Below are positions 54,655-64,000 of a stretch of DNA of 64,000 nt, piece by piece. A model generated the notes under the pieces. That model did no database searches, was not told where the DNA came from, and saw only the letters and a list, made by a program, of their open reading frames with translations. Source of the stretch: Leptasterias polaris (Eukaryota > Echinodermata > Asteroidea > Forcipulatida > Asteriidae); assembly GCA_037783415.1 (NCBI GenBank), contig JAZGTN010000044.1, positions 2,923,501 to 2,987,500 of the forward strand, written 5' to 3'. Positions within the stretch are counted from its first letter, which is position 1. The number at the start of each line of letters is the position of its first letter. The position numbers and the translations under genes are program-made.

Positions 54655-55945
54655 TTTTTCAGACTTCCGGCTCTTTTAAATTAAGTGTTAAAGATCTTGC
54701 TGATAAGGCCTCAAAAGCTGCCTTTTCAATTCGAAAAAACAGGGAATGACCTAACTCCAGTTTTAATTTTAAAAATCTTTGATACCTTGCCAATTCTTAC
54801 TTATGGTTCTATTGTTACCTGGAAAAAAAGAAACAGAGAGTGTTGAATCATTTCATTTAAATTGGCTTAAATTCATTCTAATTGTAAATAGACGAACTTC
54901 CACAGATGCTGTTCTTGGTGAATTAGGTCGTTTCCCCCTGTACATTGAAGTAACTAAATATATGCTTAAGTACTGGTTCAAATTAAGTGAAAGACATATC
55001 GATTCTATTCTATATAATTCATTTGAAGCTGACTTGAATTTAGGTCTTAAACGAAAGCCGTCTTTATTTCTTAAACTAAAGAATTCTTTCAATGCAGTCA
55101 ATTGGAATGCCCCGGTGAGCATCTCGGGCCCTCAAAACCAACGGAATGTTGTAGATTTATTTGTTAAGCAATTACGTAAGGTTTTTATTGATAACTGGTA
55201 TGTTAGATTGCATAATGATGTCTGGAACAAACCCAACCAGAGAAACAAATAGACCGATCCATTAAGCCCCGCCTCCTTACGAGTTGACCAATCACAGCCG
55301 CGAAACCCGGTCACCATTAGTGCAAAGATCACCAAACGGTTCAAATGGTGATCAGATTTCGCGGTTGTGATTGGTCAAAGAGAAATTGGCGTGGCTTAAT
55401 GGATCGGTGTATTAAGGACATACCGCACTTTTAAAACAAACTTTGAGCTTGAGTTGTATCTACGTTCCGTAAATAATTCCTTACATCGAACTCACCTTTC
55501 CCGGTTTAGATGTTCTGCACACAAGCTTTTTATAGAAATTGGAAGGTATGTAGGAAACGAATATGAACAGCGAATTTGCCCTCATTGCAATTTGGAGGTT
55601 GAATCTGAGATCCATTTTTTACTCAATATTGTCCATTATACAGTGGTCTTAGGGAACAAATGCTTAACTTTGTGAGTGGAAAAAATGCACATTTTCAGTT
55701 GTTTACTAACAGTGAAAAATTTGAATTTCTTATGAGTTCAACAGATGAATCTATTGTTAATTGTGTTGCCAAATTCGTCTTTTTATTTATGAACTTAAAA
55801 GAAAAACATAATGTCTGATCGCTCGTGTTGACTTTATTTTTCTCCTGCCAATGTATATTTAAATAAATCAGGTTTAAAATGTTGATGTAACCCTCCCCGG
55901 GGTTAAGGGGTGTGTTCTAAGTTGGAATAAAAATAAACAAATGAC
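54655..55945 (+). mobile_element. LINE C-terminal fragment, frameshifted, split by a MITE
   Basis: Frames in order: SFKLSVKDLADKASKAAFSI (54668 on); RRTSTDAVLGELGRFPLYIE and YMLKYWFKLSERH (54890-55000); after the MITE, RSVNNSLHRTHLSRFRCSA, then CPHCNLEVESEIHFLL, then after a frameshift near 55625 CPLYSGLREQ and NSEKFEFLMSSTDESIVNCV to a stop at about 55818. The order post-RT region, then C-x2-C...H...C knuckle is typical of the C-terminus of non-LTR retrotransposon ORFs. The 3' end is AATAAAAATAAACAAATGAC. No RT core or endonuclease, so dead. Confidence 0.8.
55250..55411. mobile_element. 162-bp foldback MITE H, copy 2, inside the LINE
   Basis: TAGACCGATCCATTAAGCCC to GGCTTAATGGATCGGTGTA, TA on both sides. 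It interrupts the LINE reading frame, so it inserted after the LINE. Confidence 0.9.
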
Positions 55946-55950
55946 AAAAA

Positions 55951-56873
55951 TATAAAGAGGTTCTGCTTATAAAGAGGTTCTGCTTATAAAGAGGTTCTGC
56001 TTATGGAGAGGTTCTGCTTATGGAGAGGTTCTGCTTATGGAGAGGTTCTGCTTATGGAGAGGTTCTGCTTATGGAGAGGTTCTGCTTATGGAGAGGTTCT
56101 GCTTATGGAGAGGTTCTGCTTATGGAGAGGTTCTGCTTATGGAGAGGTTCTGCTTATGGAGAGGTTCTGCTTATGGAGAGGTTCTGCTTATGGAGAGGTT
56201 CTGCTTATGGAGAGGTTCTGCTTATGAAGAGGTTCTGCTTATGAAGAGGTTCTGCTTATGAAGAGGTTCTGCTTATGAAGAGGTTCTGCTTATGAAGAGG
56301 TTCTGCTTATGAAGAGGTTCTGCTTATGAAGAGGTTCTGCTTATGAAGAGGTTCTGCTTATGAAGAGGTTCTGCTTATGAAGAGGTTCTGCTTATGAAGA
56401 GGTTCTGCTTATGAAGAGGTTCTGCTTATAAAGAGGTCCTGCTTATAAAGAGGTCCTGCTTATAAAGAGGTCCTGCTTATAAAGAGGTCCTGCTTATAAA
56501 GAGGTTCTGCTTATAAAGAGGTTCTGCTTATAAAGAGGTTCTGCTTATAAAGAGGTTCTGCTTATAAAGAGGTTCTGCTTATAAAGAGGTTCTGCTTATA
56601 AAGAGGTTCTGCTTATAAAGAGGTCCTGCTTATAAAGAGGTCCTGCTTATAAAGAGGTCCTGCTTATAAAGAGGTCCTGCTTATAAAGAGGTCCTGCTTA
56701 TAAAGAGGTCCTGCTTATAAAGAGGTCCTGCTTATAAAGAGGTCCTGCTTATAAAGAGGTCCTGCTTATAAAGAGGTCCTGCTTATAAAGAGGTCCTGCT
56801 TATAAAGAGGTCCTGCTTATAAAGAGGTCCTGCTTATAAAGAGGTCCTGCTTATAAAGAGGTTCTGCTTATAA
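55951..56873 (+). repeat. 17-bp tandem array, about 54 units
   Basis: Unit TATAAAGAGGTTCTGCT. Variants are sorted in blocks: 3 x TATAAAG..TTC, about 14 x TATGGAG, about 12 x TATGAAG, 4 x TATAAAG..TCC, about 8 x ..TTC, about 15 x ..TCC, 1 x ..TTC. All three plus frames are open over the TATGGAG block, which explains the MERFCLWRGSAYGEVLL frames. Confidence 0.95.
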
Positions 56874-57286
56874 ATAGTATATTCTGAAGTCCCAGACCTC
56901 ATTTCTGCTTTGTGTTTCTTTGTTTTGGTGATGTCCTCTTTTACGACGTTCTTGTTATAAAGAGGTATAATTTGGCCAGTCCCATTGATCTTGTTATGAC
57001 GAGACCATCTTTTTCAAAAATGGGATGGAGGAGCGTCACATGGGTGTTTCAAAGAGTGGGTACCTTTTGGAGACAATTTGTACCCCTGCAGCACACTCAA
57101 AAGGAACACAAACATAGTTCATAAAGGAACATAAACATAGTTCATAAAGGAACTCCTGAAGAACAGAAGGAATACATAAGGAATGCGACAAATTTAAATT
57201 AGATTACAATGTAATGGGTATTTCTCGGTCAGCAATGCAATACTGATTCATCGGAGTAGTACCAACACTACATGCATTGCATTCTC
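56874..57286. other. Right flank of the 17-bp array; no gene seen
   Basis: GTTCTTGTTATAAAGAGGTA at 56950 is a displaced array unit, with CTTGTTATGACGAGA at 56990. A duplication of CATAAACATAGTTCATAAAG occurs near 57120-57150. Confidence 0.5.
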
Positions 57287-57560
57287 AGGGATGAGAGTCA
57301 TTGCTGGCAAAAAGTCTGAAACTATACATGTTAGATCAAAACTTAAGGACGTAGGGCCTACATGTATGTTGAAATGATGGCGTTTCTACCCTAGGGAAGG
57401 TTTGGAATTCAAAAGGCTTTTAGGAACAGTGTCCTTAGCACTAGTGAAGTAGATCAAAGGGCAGTCTTTCCTTTAAGTGGAAAAATGAAAGGCTTTTTTT
57501 ATTCACCAGGCTGACATAAGAAGCCTGAATTCAGACAAAAGTCTGAAAAATCTCATCCCT
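57287..57560. mobile_element. hAT-like non-autonomous element, copy 2 (274 bp)
   Basis: AGGGATGAGA / TCTCATCCCT termini and high identity to 8708-8996. Flanks GCATTCTC (57279-57286) and GCATTTCG (57561-57568) are a decayed 8-bp target duplication. Confidence 0.75.
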
Positions 57561-58064
57561 GCATTTCGCACAGACAGTCGTGACGAGGTTGAAAACTAAT
57601 GCCATAGTGCATGCAATACACACAATGTCTAAACATGGGACTTATTCTTCAACTGTTTCCCTCTTGTTCATCGACCAAAACAATTTTATTTCGTTTTCAC
57701 AACCCGTTTGGGCCCATGGTTTTGAAAGCCTTTCAACTGTTAGCTTCGAAAGGCGGAAATATATATCTGTAAAATGTTATACGACCCTCGATAAAAACAT
57801 ATGGTCTGTGCAAATAATGAATATAAATGTTGTAGGCCTAACTCTTCCAATTTCAGACAAGAGGTATTGCCCGTTAGTCATAAAAGCATTGTTAAGATAT
57901 AATGTACCGTTGCATAAAACCCTTTCATGTCGAAATGCATTTGGGGTTATATTTAGGCCGTCAAGATAACGGCGACCCAAAACCTTATGCAAATTAAAGG
58001 CTCGAACTACCATAATGCATTTATCAGAGTTTTGTCCGGCTTTCAGTTTTTCTCTCTCTCAGTA

Positions 58065-58427
58065 TTAAAGGGAGTGTATACCTCAAAAAAGTAAAGACCA
58101 TATAAACTTACTTGGTAAAGAGCACTGGAGAGTTGTATATTTTAAATTGTTAGATACGCTCCCCTTAGGAAGAAAATAGTTTTAGAGAAAGAGGTAATTT
58201 CACCCCAAAACTGAGAAAGACTTCATGCATGCAGCCTTTCTCATGCATCTGAAAACACACAATTCTGTGCAGCAAGGTTTTCTCTCTCTCTTTTCTTTCC
58301 TTATTTTATTTCAACTTCGACGACCAATTGAGCCCAAATTTTCACAGTTTTGTTTTTAAAAAATTCATAAATATTGAAATACAGGATACTGGTCTTTGAC
58401 GATTACCAAAAGTATAACCTGCCTTCA
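58065..58427 (-). mobile_element. Diverged TTAAAGGCACTG-related MITE
   Basis: TTAAAGGGAGTGTATACC, AACTTACTTGGTAAAGAGCA, CGACCAATTGAGCCCAAATT, TTACCAAAAGTATAACCTGCC, with a CT-rich expansion at about 58285. Confidence 0.7.
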
Positions 58428-58468
58428 GAACCATGCAGCTAGGGACCCGTTTGGCTGCAACGTCCCAA

Positions 58469-58630
58469 TAGATCGATCCATTAAGCCCCGCCTCCTTACG
58501 AGTTGACCAATCACAAGCGCGAAACCCGATCACCATTAGGGCAAAGATCACCAAACGGCTCAAATGGTGATCAGATTTCGCGGTTGTGATTGGTCAATGA
58601 GAAATGGGCGTGGCTTAATGGATCGGTGTA
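58469..58630. mobile_element. 162-bp foldback MITE H, copy 3
   Basis: TAGATCGATCCATTAAGCCC to GGCTTAATGGATCGGTGTA; flanked by CCAA and TTGG. Same length and fold as copies 1 and 2. Confidence 0.88.
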
Positions 58631-59195
58631 TTGGTACGTCATCAGCACATGCTGGGAAGGTTTTTTTCCTCCCAGAGGTAGGGTCAGCTGGGTAGGGTTC
58701 GTTGCACATTTTTTATTTACGATTTTTTTTCTACGTGACTGTGTTGTTTAAACATATCCAGGTATTGCCTGTTTTAATTTAAGCTTATTTGTTTGCTTAA
58801 AATAATGTCATAATTTGGTTTCATCTACCATTGACAATTGACATAACGATTTGCACACAAATGATGCTGGGCAGAGTTTTGTCCTGCACCAAATCCAACC
58901 CCAACCAAATCACTCTCCCATGTTGGTTGACAGCCCCCCTCTAGGGTTTAGGATATCATGTGAGCCGACAAGACAATGGCAATATTAAAATATGTCAGTA
59001 TGTGCTGAGAACGTCCCTGTTTGCAGGGTTTTAAAGGTTTCTGTTATAATCTAACCTTGCAAAAAAGAAAAACAAGAAAACAAATGAAAGTAGAACAGCA
59101 TTCACAATATATACCAATAAAAAACACGTCAACAAATCTCATGCGACTTTAGGCATGTAAAAATTTATCATGCATTTACAACAGCTGCTTTTTGT
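58631..59195. other. No gene seen
   Basis: AT-rich; some phrases (TTTCATCTAC..TTGACAATTGAC, TTTTGTC) recall 22690-22840, so an old dispersed repeat is possible. Nothing else. Confidence 0.35.
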
Positions 59196-59277
59196 TTTGT
59201 TTTGTTTTGTTTGTTTGTTTGTTGGGTTGTTTGTTGGGTTGTTTGTTTGTTTGTTGGGTTGTTTGTTTGTTTGTTTT
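59196..59277 (+). repeat. (TTTG)n with GGGTTG interruptions
   Basis: TTTTGTTTTG grading into TTTGTTTGTTTG and GTTGGGTTGTTTG units; simple-sequence DNA. Confidence 0.9.
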
Positions 59278-60295
59278 AATATTGAAATATTTGTTTCACC
59301 ATTACCCTTGCATAAACCCTTTCGTGCATGGCTGCACTTGGGTATAACATTCGCAGCTGTCATAAAACGTTGCATACAATTGTTATGCAAAATCATGCAT
59401 CTATTATTCTTTTATCGTATGGCATTATTTTGTTTTGACTGTAGAGATTATGGAAAAAATAACCCTTGTGCAAAATAATCAAAATAAATCGTGCTAGAAT
59501 TTCCCCCGACGCGTAAACCAACCTCGTTGTGGCGAATCACTACTGCCTATACGAGTTTTCAAGAATTAACATGTTGCCGCTCAAGGGACAAGTCCACATT
59601 TTGCTAATTGTATTGCTCGGACTGTTCGACGCTGCTCACTAAACTCAATAATATGTTGGGCAACGTCAAAAAGCAATAATAATTTTCGTAGAGCTGTTTG
59701 CTATTACCCACTAATGCAGGCCCTGTGCTTCAGCTTTTTGTACAGTACCCTATTGGCTAGTAAACTGTGCGTTTTACTTGCCCGCATTTCAAACTTTGTA
59801 TTGCCATAAATGTATCTTTCTGATGTATTAATGGTAGCGATCGCAACCAGTTTAATGGTCAAAAGAAGTTACATTCACACACAGCTCTGTCTAGTGCAAA
59901 CACTCTGTGGACATTCCTTTGTTCTGTGCACTTCAGATTCTTCAACACTGTAAAAAACACTGTGTGGACGTCTGTAAGTCCACAGTGTTTCAAGTCCCTA
60001 CATTATGTGGACTTCTTTTGTTGTCACAATTATAACACTTTTAAAAATGTTTTATTAACATCTGAAAAGGAAGAAACGTTAAAATCGTCCTAAAGCGTTT
60101 CCCAGGAAAATTACTGTGAACATTATTTACATAGGTATATTTTTCTTCTTGAATATTGCTGGGAATCGCTCTCGCGTGACCCTAGACGTGAACGACGATG
60201 AAGGTTTCTTTATTAGGCCAACTATTTCCTTAAGGAAAATGTGGCTCCTGACTGGCAGCCCCAACAAAGATACTGACAAAATATACAAGCCAACC
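59278..60295. other. No gene seen; hairpin at 59956-59991
   Basis: AACACTGTGTGGAC and GTCCACAGTGTT form a hairpin with a short loop; ACATTATGTGGAC just beyond it is related to a similar stretch at 47510-47600. No exon. Confidence 0.45.
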
Positions 60296-60400
60296 TTGTG
60301 ACTGGATATCTCAGTTGGTAGCACGTTAATCCGGAAGTCGCAGGCTCAAATCCCACAGTTAGTAAAATTTTCTTTGTTCAACCTAAAATTATTTCCTTAA
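60296..60400 (+). repeat. tRNA-derived SINE, family G, head only
   Basis: GGATATCTCAGTTGGTAGC...GTTAATCCGGAAG...GCAGGCTCAAATCCCAC, then AAATTTTCTTTGTTCAACC, with a deletion in the D-arm region. Confidence 0.65.
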
Positions 60401-60669
60401 AAAACCCTTAAATTCAACAAAACACCCTCAACAAACAATGAGAAACCATATAAATATAACGGAGCAAACAAACAAATCGAAACACGGAACATCATAATTC
60501 ATTTTTATCAGGAAGTTTTATTGGCAATATTTGTTGTCCACCATCCCTTTACACGTATTCACGGCGCACAATATTTTACTCTCAAAAACACGTCTATCAA
60601 GGGTATGCTATCACAGTGTTTATTGATAGTATTTTTATTCTATACAATAATTAATAGTAAATAATTGTT

Positions 60670-60923
60670 GGGGCCCAATTTCGTGGCTCTGCTTACCGCG
60701 GAATTCGGCGCTTACGGTCAAATATTCTTCGCTTACGGGGTTGGCACCCTCCACTAGCTGTGTAAGCGAAGAATGTTTGTGAAGTGAAGTGCGCATGCTC
60801 ACCAAACAACAATGTTTTGCTAGCATGTGACATACGCTTACCATGGGTTCTTCTGTTACCGTAGGTGTTGACTTTCCTTTTACGGTTATAAAAAAAAACA
60901 GCAGAGGCATGGAACTGGGCCCT
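60670..60923. mobile_element. MITE J, diverged copy
   Basis: GGGCCCAATTTCGTGGCTCT and CAGCAGAGGCATGGAACTGGGCCC-type ends in inverted orientation; the interior contains GCTTACGG repeats. Confidence 0.65.
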
Positions 60924-61011
60924 GCTGGTCTTTCGTTTTCCCATGATTCTGTTTTTATTTTATTTACTTATTTGTTTACATGCACAGAAAGGGTGGACAC
61001 TTAAAACAATG

Positions 61012-61103
61012 TGCTAGCCTGGAAAGACAGAGAAAACAGTTGAGAAAGCATTGGGGGGGGGGGGGGGGGGGGAGAGAGAGCAGTCAGGGATTCCAGGCTA
61101 GCA
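61012..61103. mobile_element. Tiny TIR element (92 bp) around a poly-G tract
   Basis: Perfect 13-bp ends TGCTAGCCTGGAA / TTCCAGGCTAGCA enclose about 23 G followed by (GA)n. Confidence 0.7.
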
Positions 61104-62493
61104 TTTAGTTTGATCGTCGGAAAATACAAGCAGTTCATTTATACAGCATATTATTTTAAGGTTCTGCGAACTGCAAATCGAGCAGCAAAATGGCTGGAAT
61201 TGTAGTTCACAAAACCATAGCTACCTTACATAGAAATAAGTGGAAATTGAATTGTTTACCTTTTAAATTTTATAAGGAAAAATGAAATACTCATTATTAT
61301 TATTATTTATTAGGTACAAACAATAACTGCTTACGAAATAAATTATGAATGCATTTTAGTATGGCTGCAAAATCAACGTCTGCTAAATCGTTGGTAACAG
61401 ATTGTGAACGAGATGATATTAAAAAACGTTATTTCCGGCTTCACATTTTGTTTTCATGTGGAGACTTCAACAAAATAAAAGGTGTTTGAAAGACAAGAAG
61501 CATTAATTGAAAAAAAAAAAAGACACAAAAAAGACACAATAAAATTCACGCATAACTGCGTCGTCGTAGGATACACTATACATATTTATAAACATTAAAC
61601 ATATATTTTAACGTAATTACACTAAGGAAGTGTGTGCGTGTACACATCAGGACTGCACACCGAAGATCCTTATGCTCAAACACAAAAACTCTGACGAGTT
61701 GACTTCAAAAGTAACACTTCTGACTTCATATGCTAAACAAACAAAAACTGTCAAAATGGAGTCAGTCTCTCTTTTCAAAAAAATGAGTTATTTCGGTAAT
61801 TATATTTACATTGAAGAATGTAAAAACAATTGTTAAAAAAACACAGAAAGGCTTTGAAGTCTTAAAAAAAATAAAGTTAAATTAGTCAAAAAAATTGCAG
61901 CACCCATTTTGTCTAACTGTTCCGCCTCAACCAAACCCTCGACAATTTGTTCACAATAATTTGTGAGAGTTCGTCGGAGTTTTGTCCATTTAAAGCAAGA
62001 GATTTATCATTAAATAACCCCCTTCATTCTTTTCTTTTACCGAATATTATTATTGTTATTTTGTTGGCAACCTCTTGATATGTACAGCCATCATTAAGTC
62101 TTGTCCCCTGAGGTAATAACAAGTATTTGTGTTTGTTACTATGTGATGAAATTAAAGGTACCAGTCTACTGCGGCATCAACATGGCCTCATTCTGACCTT
62201 AATCGACTTGTGTACACAAAATTCAAAATGAATGCCCTTCGCTCCGGAGCTCAAGGAATGATTTTGGGGGGGACCTTTGCCTTTCCTAAATACTCTTTAT
62301 TGACCCCTGACCCCTTGCATACATGTCACCCGCGGCGACTGTGTCACGCTCACCATTTCAGGAGTCAGGTAAATGTGTAAATGCCCGTAGCCTAAACTTT
62401 TCATTACACTGTGTAACACACAGGGACACTGGCTCCCACCATAGCACTGGCTCCCACCATAGCACAATCAAAAAATATTGTGATGCTGAGTTC
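61104..62493. other. No gene seen
   Basis: AT-rich. An 18-base duplication CACTGGCTCCCACCATAG occurs near 62430-62465. No exon recognised. Confidence 0.4.
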
Positions 62494-62688
62494 AGGGCCC
62501 TATTTCATAGAGCTGCTTAAGCACAAAAAGTACCTAAGCACAGTAAAATTCTGCTTACCAGAATGAGATTACCAACCGAACTACCATGTCACATGTACAA
62601 TTTGCAACTGGTATCCTGCTCATTTCTGCTTAGCAGAAAAGTGTTTAGCAATATTTTCTGCTTAAGCAGCTCTATGAAATTGGGTCCA
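62494..62688. mobile_element. MITE J, best-preserved copy
   Basis: AGGGCCCTATTTCATAGAGC and GCTCTATGAAATTGGGTCC as long inverted ends that include TGCTTAAGCA-type inner pairs; 34873-35051 is the sister copy. Confidence 0.88.
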
Positions 62689-63300
62689 GGTGAATTGGCT
62701 CAATGTAGGCATTGGTCTTTTTTCCCAAACCACTGTACATATAAATGTACTTTATGTACCTTAAATGTATTCGCTAGTCTTGCATCAAGACAATGATCTA
62801 GGGGCCTTCGCCTTTCTTTCAAACCACTGCTCTAGACTATACAAAATTGTACTTTAAATGTATAAGCTAGTCTCGCATCAAGACACTTTCTTTTTACGTG
62901 TACATTCAGACAACCAGCCCAATATGCTTGTACATTTTTGTATTAAAGAAGGTTCAACTGCAAACCAATAGAACAAGCTCTGCATATTTCCATCAGTTTC
63001 TCTCAAAGTGGGCTTCAAAATGTCAACAACGGTGATTGTTGATGACGGAGCTTTCTTGCACCCTAACTGATCATACGGACCATGCTTTGATTCGAATGCA
63101 GTGGTTGATTTTTTTTCTAAGATGAGGCCCCGGTCGGGGAAGGAGGGAAGGGGTGGTAAGGGTTGACCCTTGTCCAGAGGGAGGTTGCTTGATTGATCTA
63201 CCAGTTGCCCAGACCTGCCCGCAGAGTCAGGAAGTACACTTGAGAGTTGGCAGGACGAATTGAGGCAAAGAACACCTGTTCAAGAAGAAGAGGGAGTAAC
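62689..63300. other. No gene seen
   Basis: A short diverged duplication (CTAGTCTTGCATCAAGACA near 62773 and CTAGTCTCGCATCAAGACA near 62868) with AAACCACTG.TCTA blocks. No coding sequence recognised. Confidence 0.45.
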
Positions 63301-63319
63301 AACGGTCATCAGAAGGTGT

Positions 63320-63495
63320 TTCTGCACGGCACCTTGTAAACCCCTTCTAAGGTGCTACATAAATCGGCCTCATAACTCACAAATAAAAATAAAAAACAAT
63401 CTTAAAAATGTTTCAATTTGTTCAAGTGCCTTGAGTACCTTATGGGTAGATACGTATGCTATATAAGAATGTGGTATTATTATTACTATTAGTGT
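63320..63495 (+). repeat. SINE tail fragments
   Basis: GGCACCTTGTAAACCCCTTCT resembles the family C body, and GTGCCTTGAGTACC...GCTATATAAGAATG then (ATT)n is the tail of a tRNA-SINE. No intact head. Confidence 0.5.
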
Positions 63496-63538
63496 TTTTC
63501 CAAAAATACTTTGGAGCTTTTCAATTCAAAAACTCCTC

Positions 63539-63902
63539 TTAAAGGCCCTGGACACTATTGGTAAGATCGAAAAACACAAATGTTCACAGATTCACACATA
63601 ACTTACATGATTTAAAGTAAGTAATGGTAGAAAGGGTTCCTTAAAATATTTTTGCCTAAAATGCTATCGTTTCTGAGAAATGAGTAAAACAATAGTTTTT
63701 ATCGCGCGCGATAATAAACTCGATGTTTGAAAAACAGAAAACACATAAGGTCTCTTTTTCACTATTTTCTCGTGACCTCGATGACCAATTGAGCTCAAAT
63801 TTTCACAGGTTTGTTATTTCATGTATGTGGTTGATTACACAAAACATGAACACTGTCTGTGATTATTTTGTCAGCTCTGCCAATCCTGTATAATACCTTT
63901 AA
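63539..63902 (+). mobile_element. MITE, TTAAAGGCCCTG family, complete copy
   Basis: TTAAAGGCCCTGGACACTAT to GTATAATACCTTTAA with the central TCGCGCGCGATAATAAA. Differs from 40633-40995 at only a few positions by eye. Confidence 0.9.
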
Positions 63903-64000
63903 AGTTCGGCATAAACAAACAATATTTAAAACCATATAACAAATATTTATGTTTCAGTGGCAGTACAGAGCTACAAAACCTGTGGCATGGAGGAGATTTT

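Noticed and set aside
56003..56261. Three plus-strand frames repeating MERFCLWRGSAYGEVLL
   Set aside because: A 17-bp unit without stops reads open in all three frames; no gene.
57580..57969. 129-codon plus-strand frame
   Set aside because: No recognisable domain, and part of it (GCATAAAACCCTTTC...GCATTTGGGGTTATA) recurs loosely at 59.3 kb, so probably repeat-derived.

Overview
The window is nuclear DNA from an animal: split genes with GT-AG introns, single-copy exons scattered in AT-rich sequence, and a very heavy load of short repeats (tRNA-derived SINEs, MITEs, LINE fragments, satellites). The best fit is an echinoderm, probably a sea star. This is an inference from three things: a Shark-type SH2/ankyrin tyrosine kinase gene (absent from vertebrates), the type of SINE and MITE families, and the abundance of ACATGT and AGGCCT palindromes. 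I could not run a search to confirm the species.

Left part, 0.7-20 kb, minus strand: five coding exons (20039-19498, 16866-16665, 7829-7586, 3794-3589, 1040-747) join in frame into 496 residues with the order SH2 - five ankyrin repeats - SH2 - proline-rich linker. This is the N-terminal and middle part of a Shark (HTK16-like) non-receptor tyrosine kinase; the kinase domain must lie beyond the left edge. Its introns are packed with repeats, including a near-perfect 94-bp-arm foldback in intron 2 and a MITE only 42 bp from the exon 2 acceptor.

Middle, 20-33 kb: a 100-residue single-pass membrane protein candidate on the minus strand (23940-23638), a doubtful 84-residue secreted candidate, the 3' end of a LINE (27.8-28.3 kb), and an apparently intronless 361-residue PTB-domain protein on the plus strand (30919-32004). 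Its PTB fold is interrupted by a Ser/Pro-rich insert.

Right part, 33-64 kb: no convincing host gene. It holds MITEs of several families, many long poly-C/poly-G tracts, a perfect 208-bp inverted repeat (47807-48014 / 48316-48523), a 59-bp satellite fused to a truncated MITE (52.2-53.0 kb), and a three-layer nest in which a 162-bp MITE sits in a LINE fragment that sits in a 17-bp tandem array (54.6-56.9 kb).

No CRISPR array, operon or bacterial-type system is present. The only pathway-level inference is that Shark and the PTB protein both belong to phosphotyrosine/adaptor signalling; nothing in the sequence shows that they work together.
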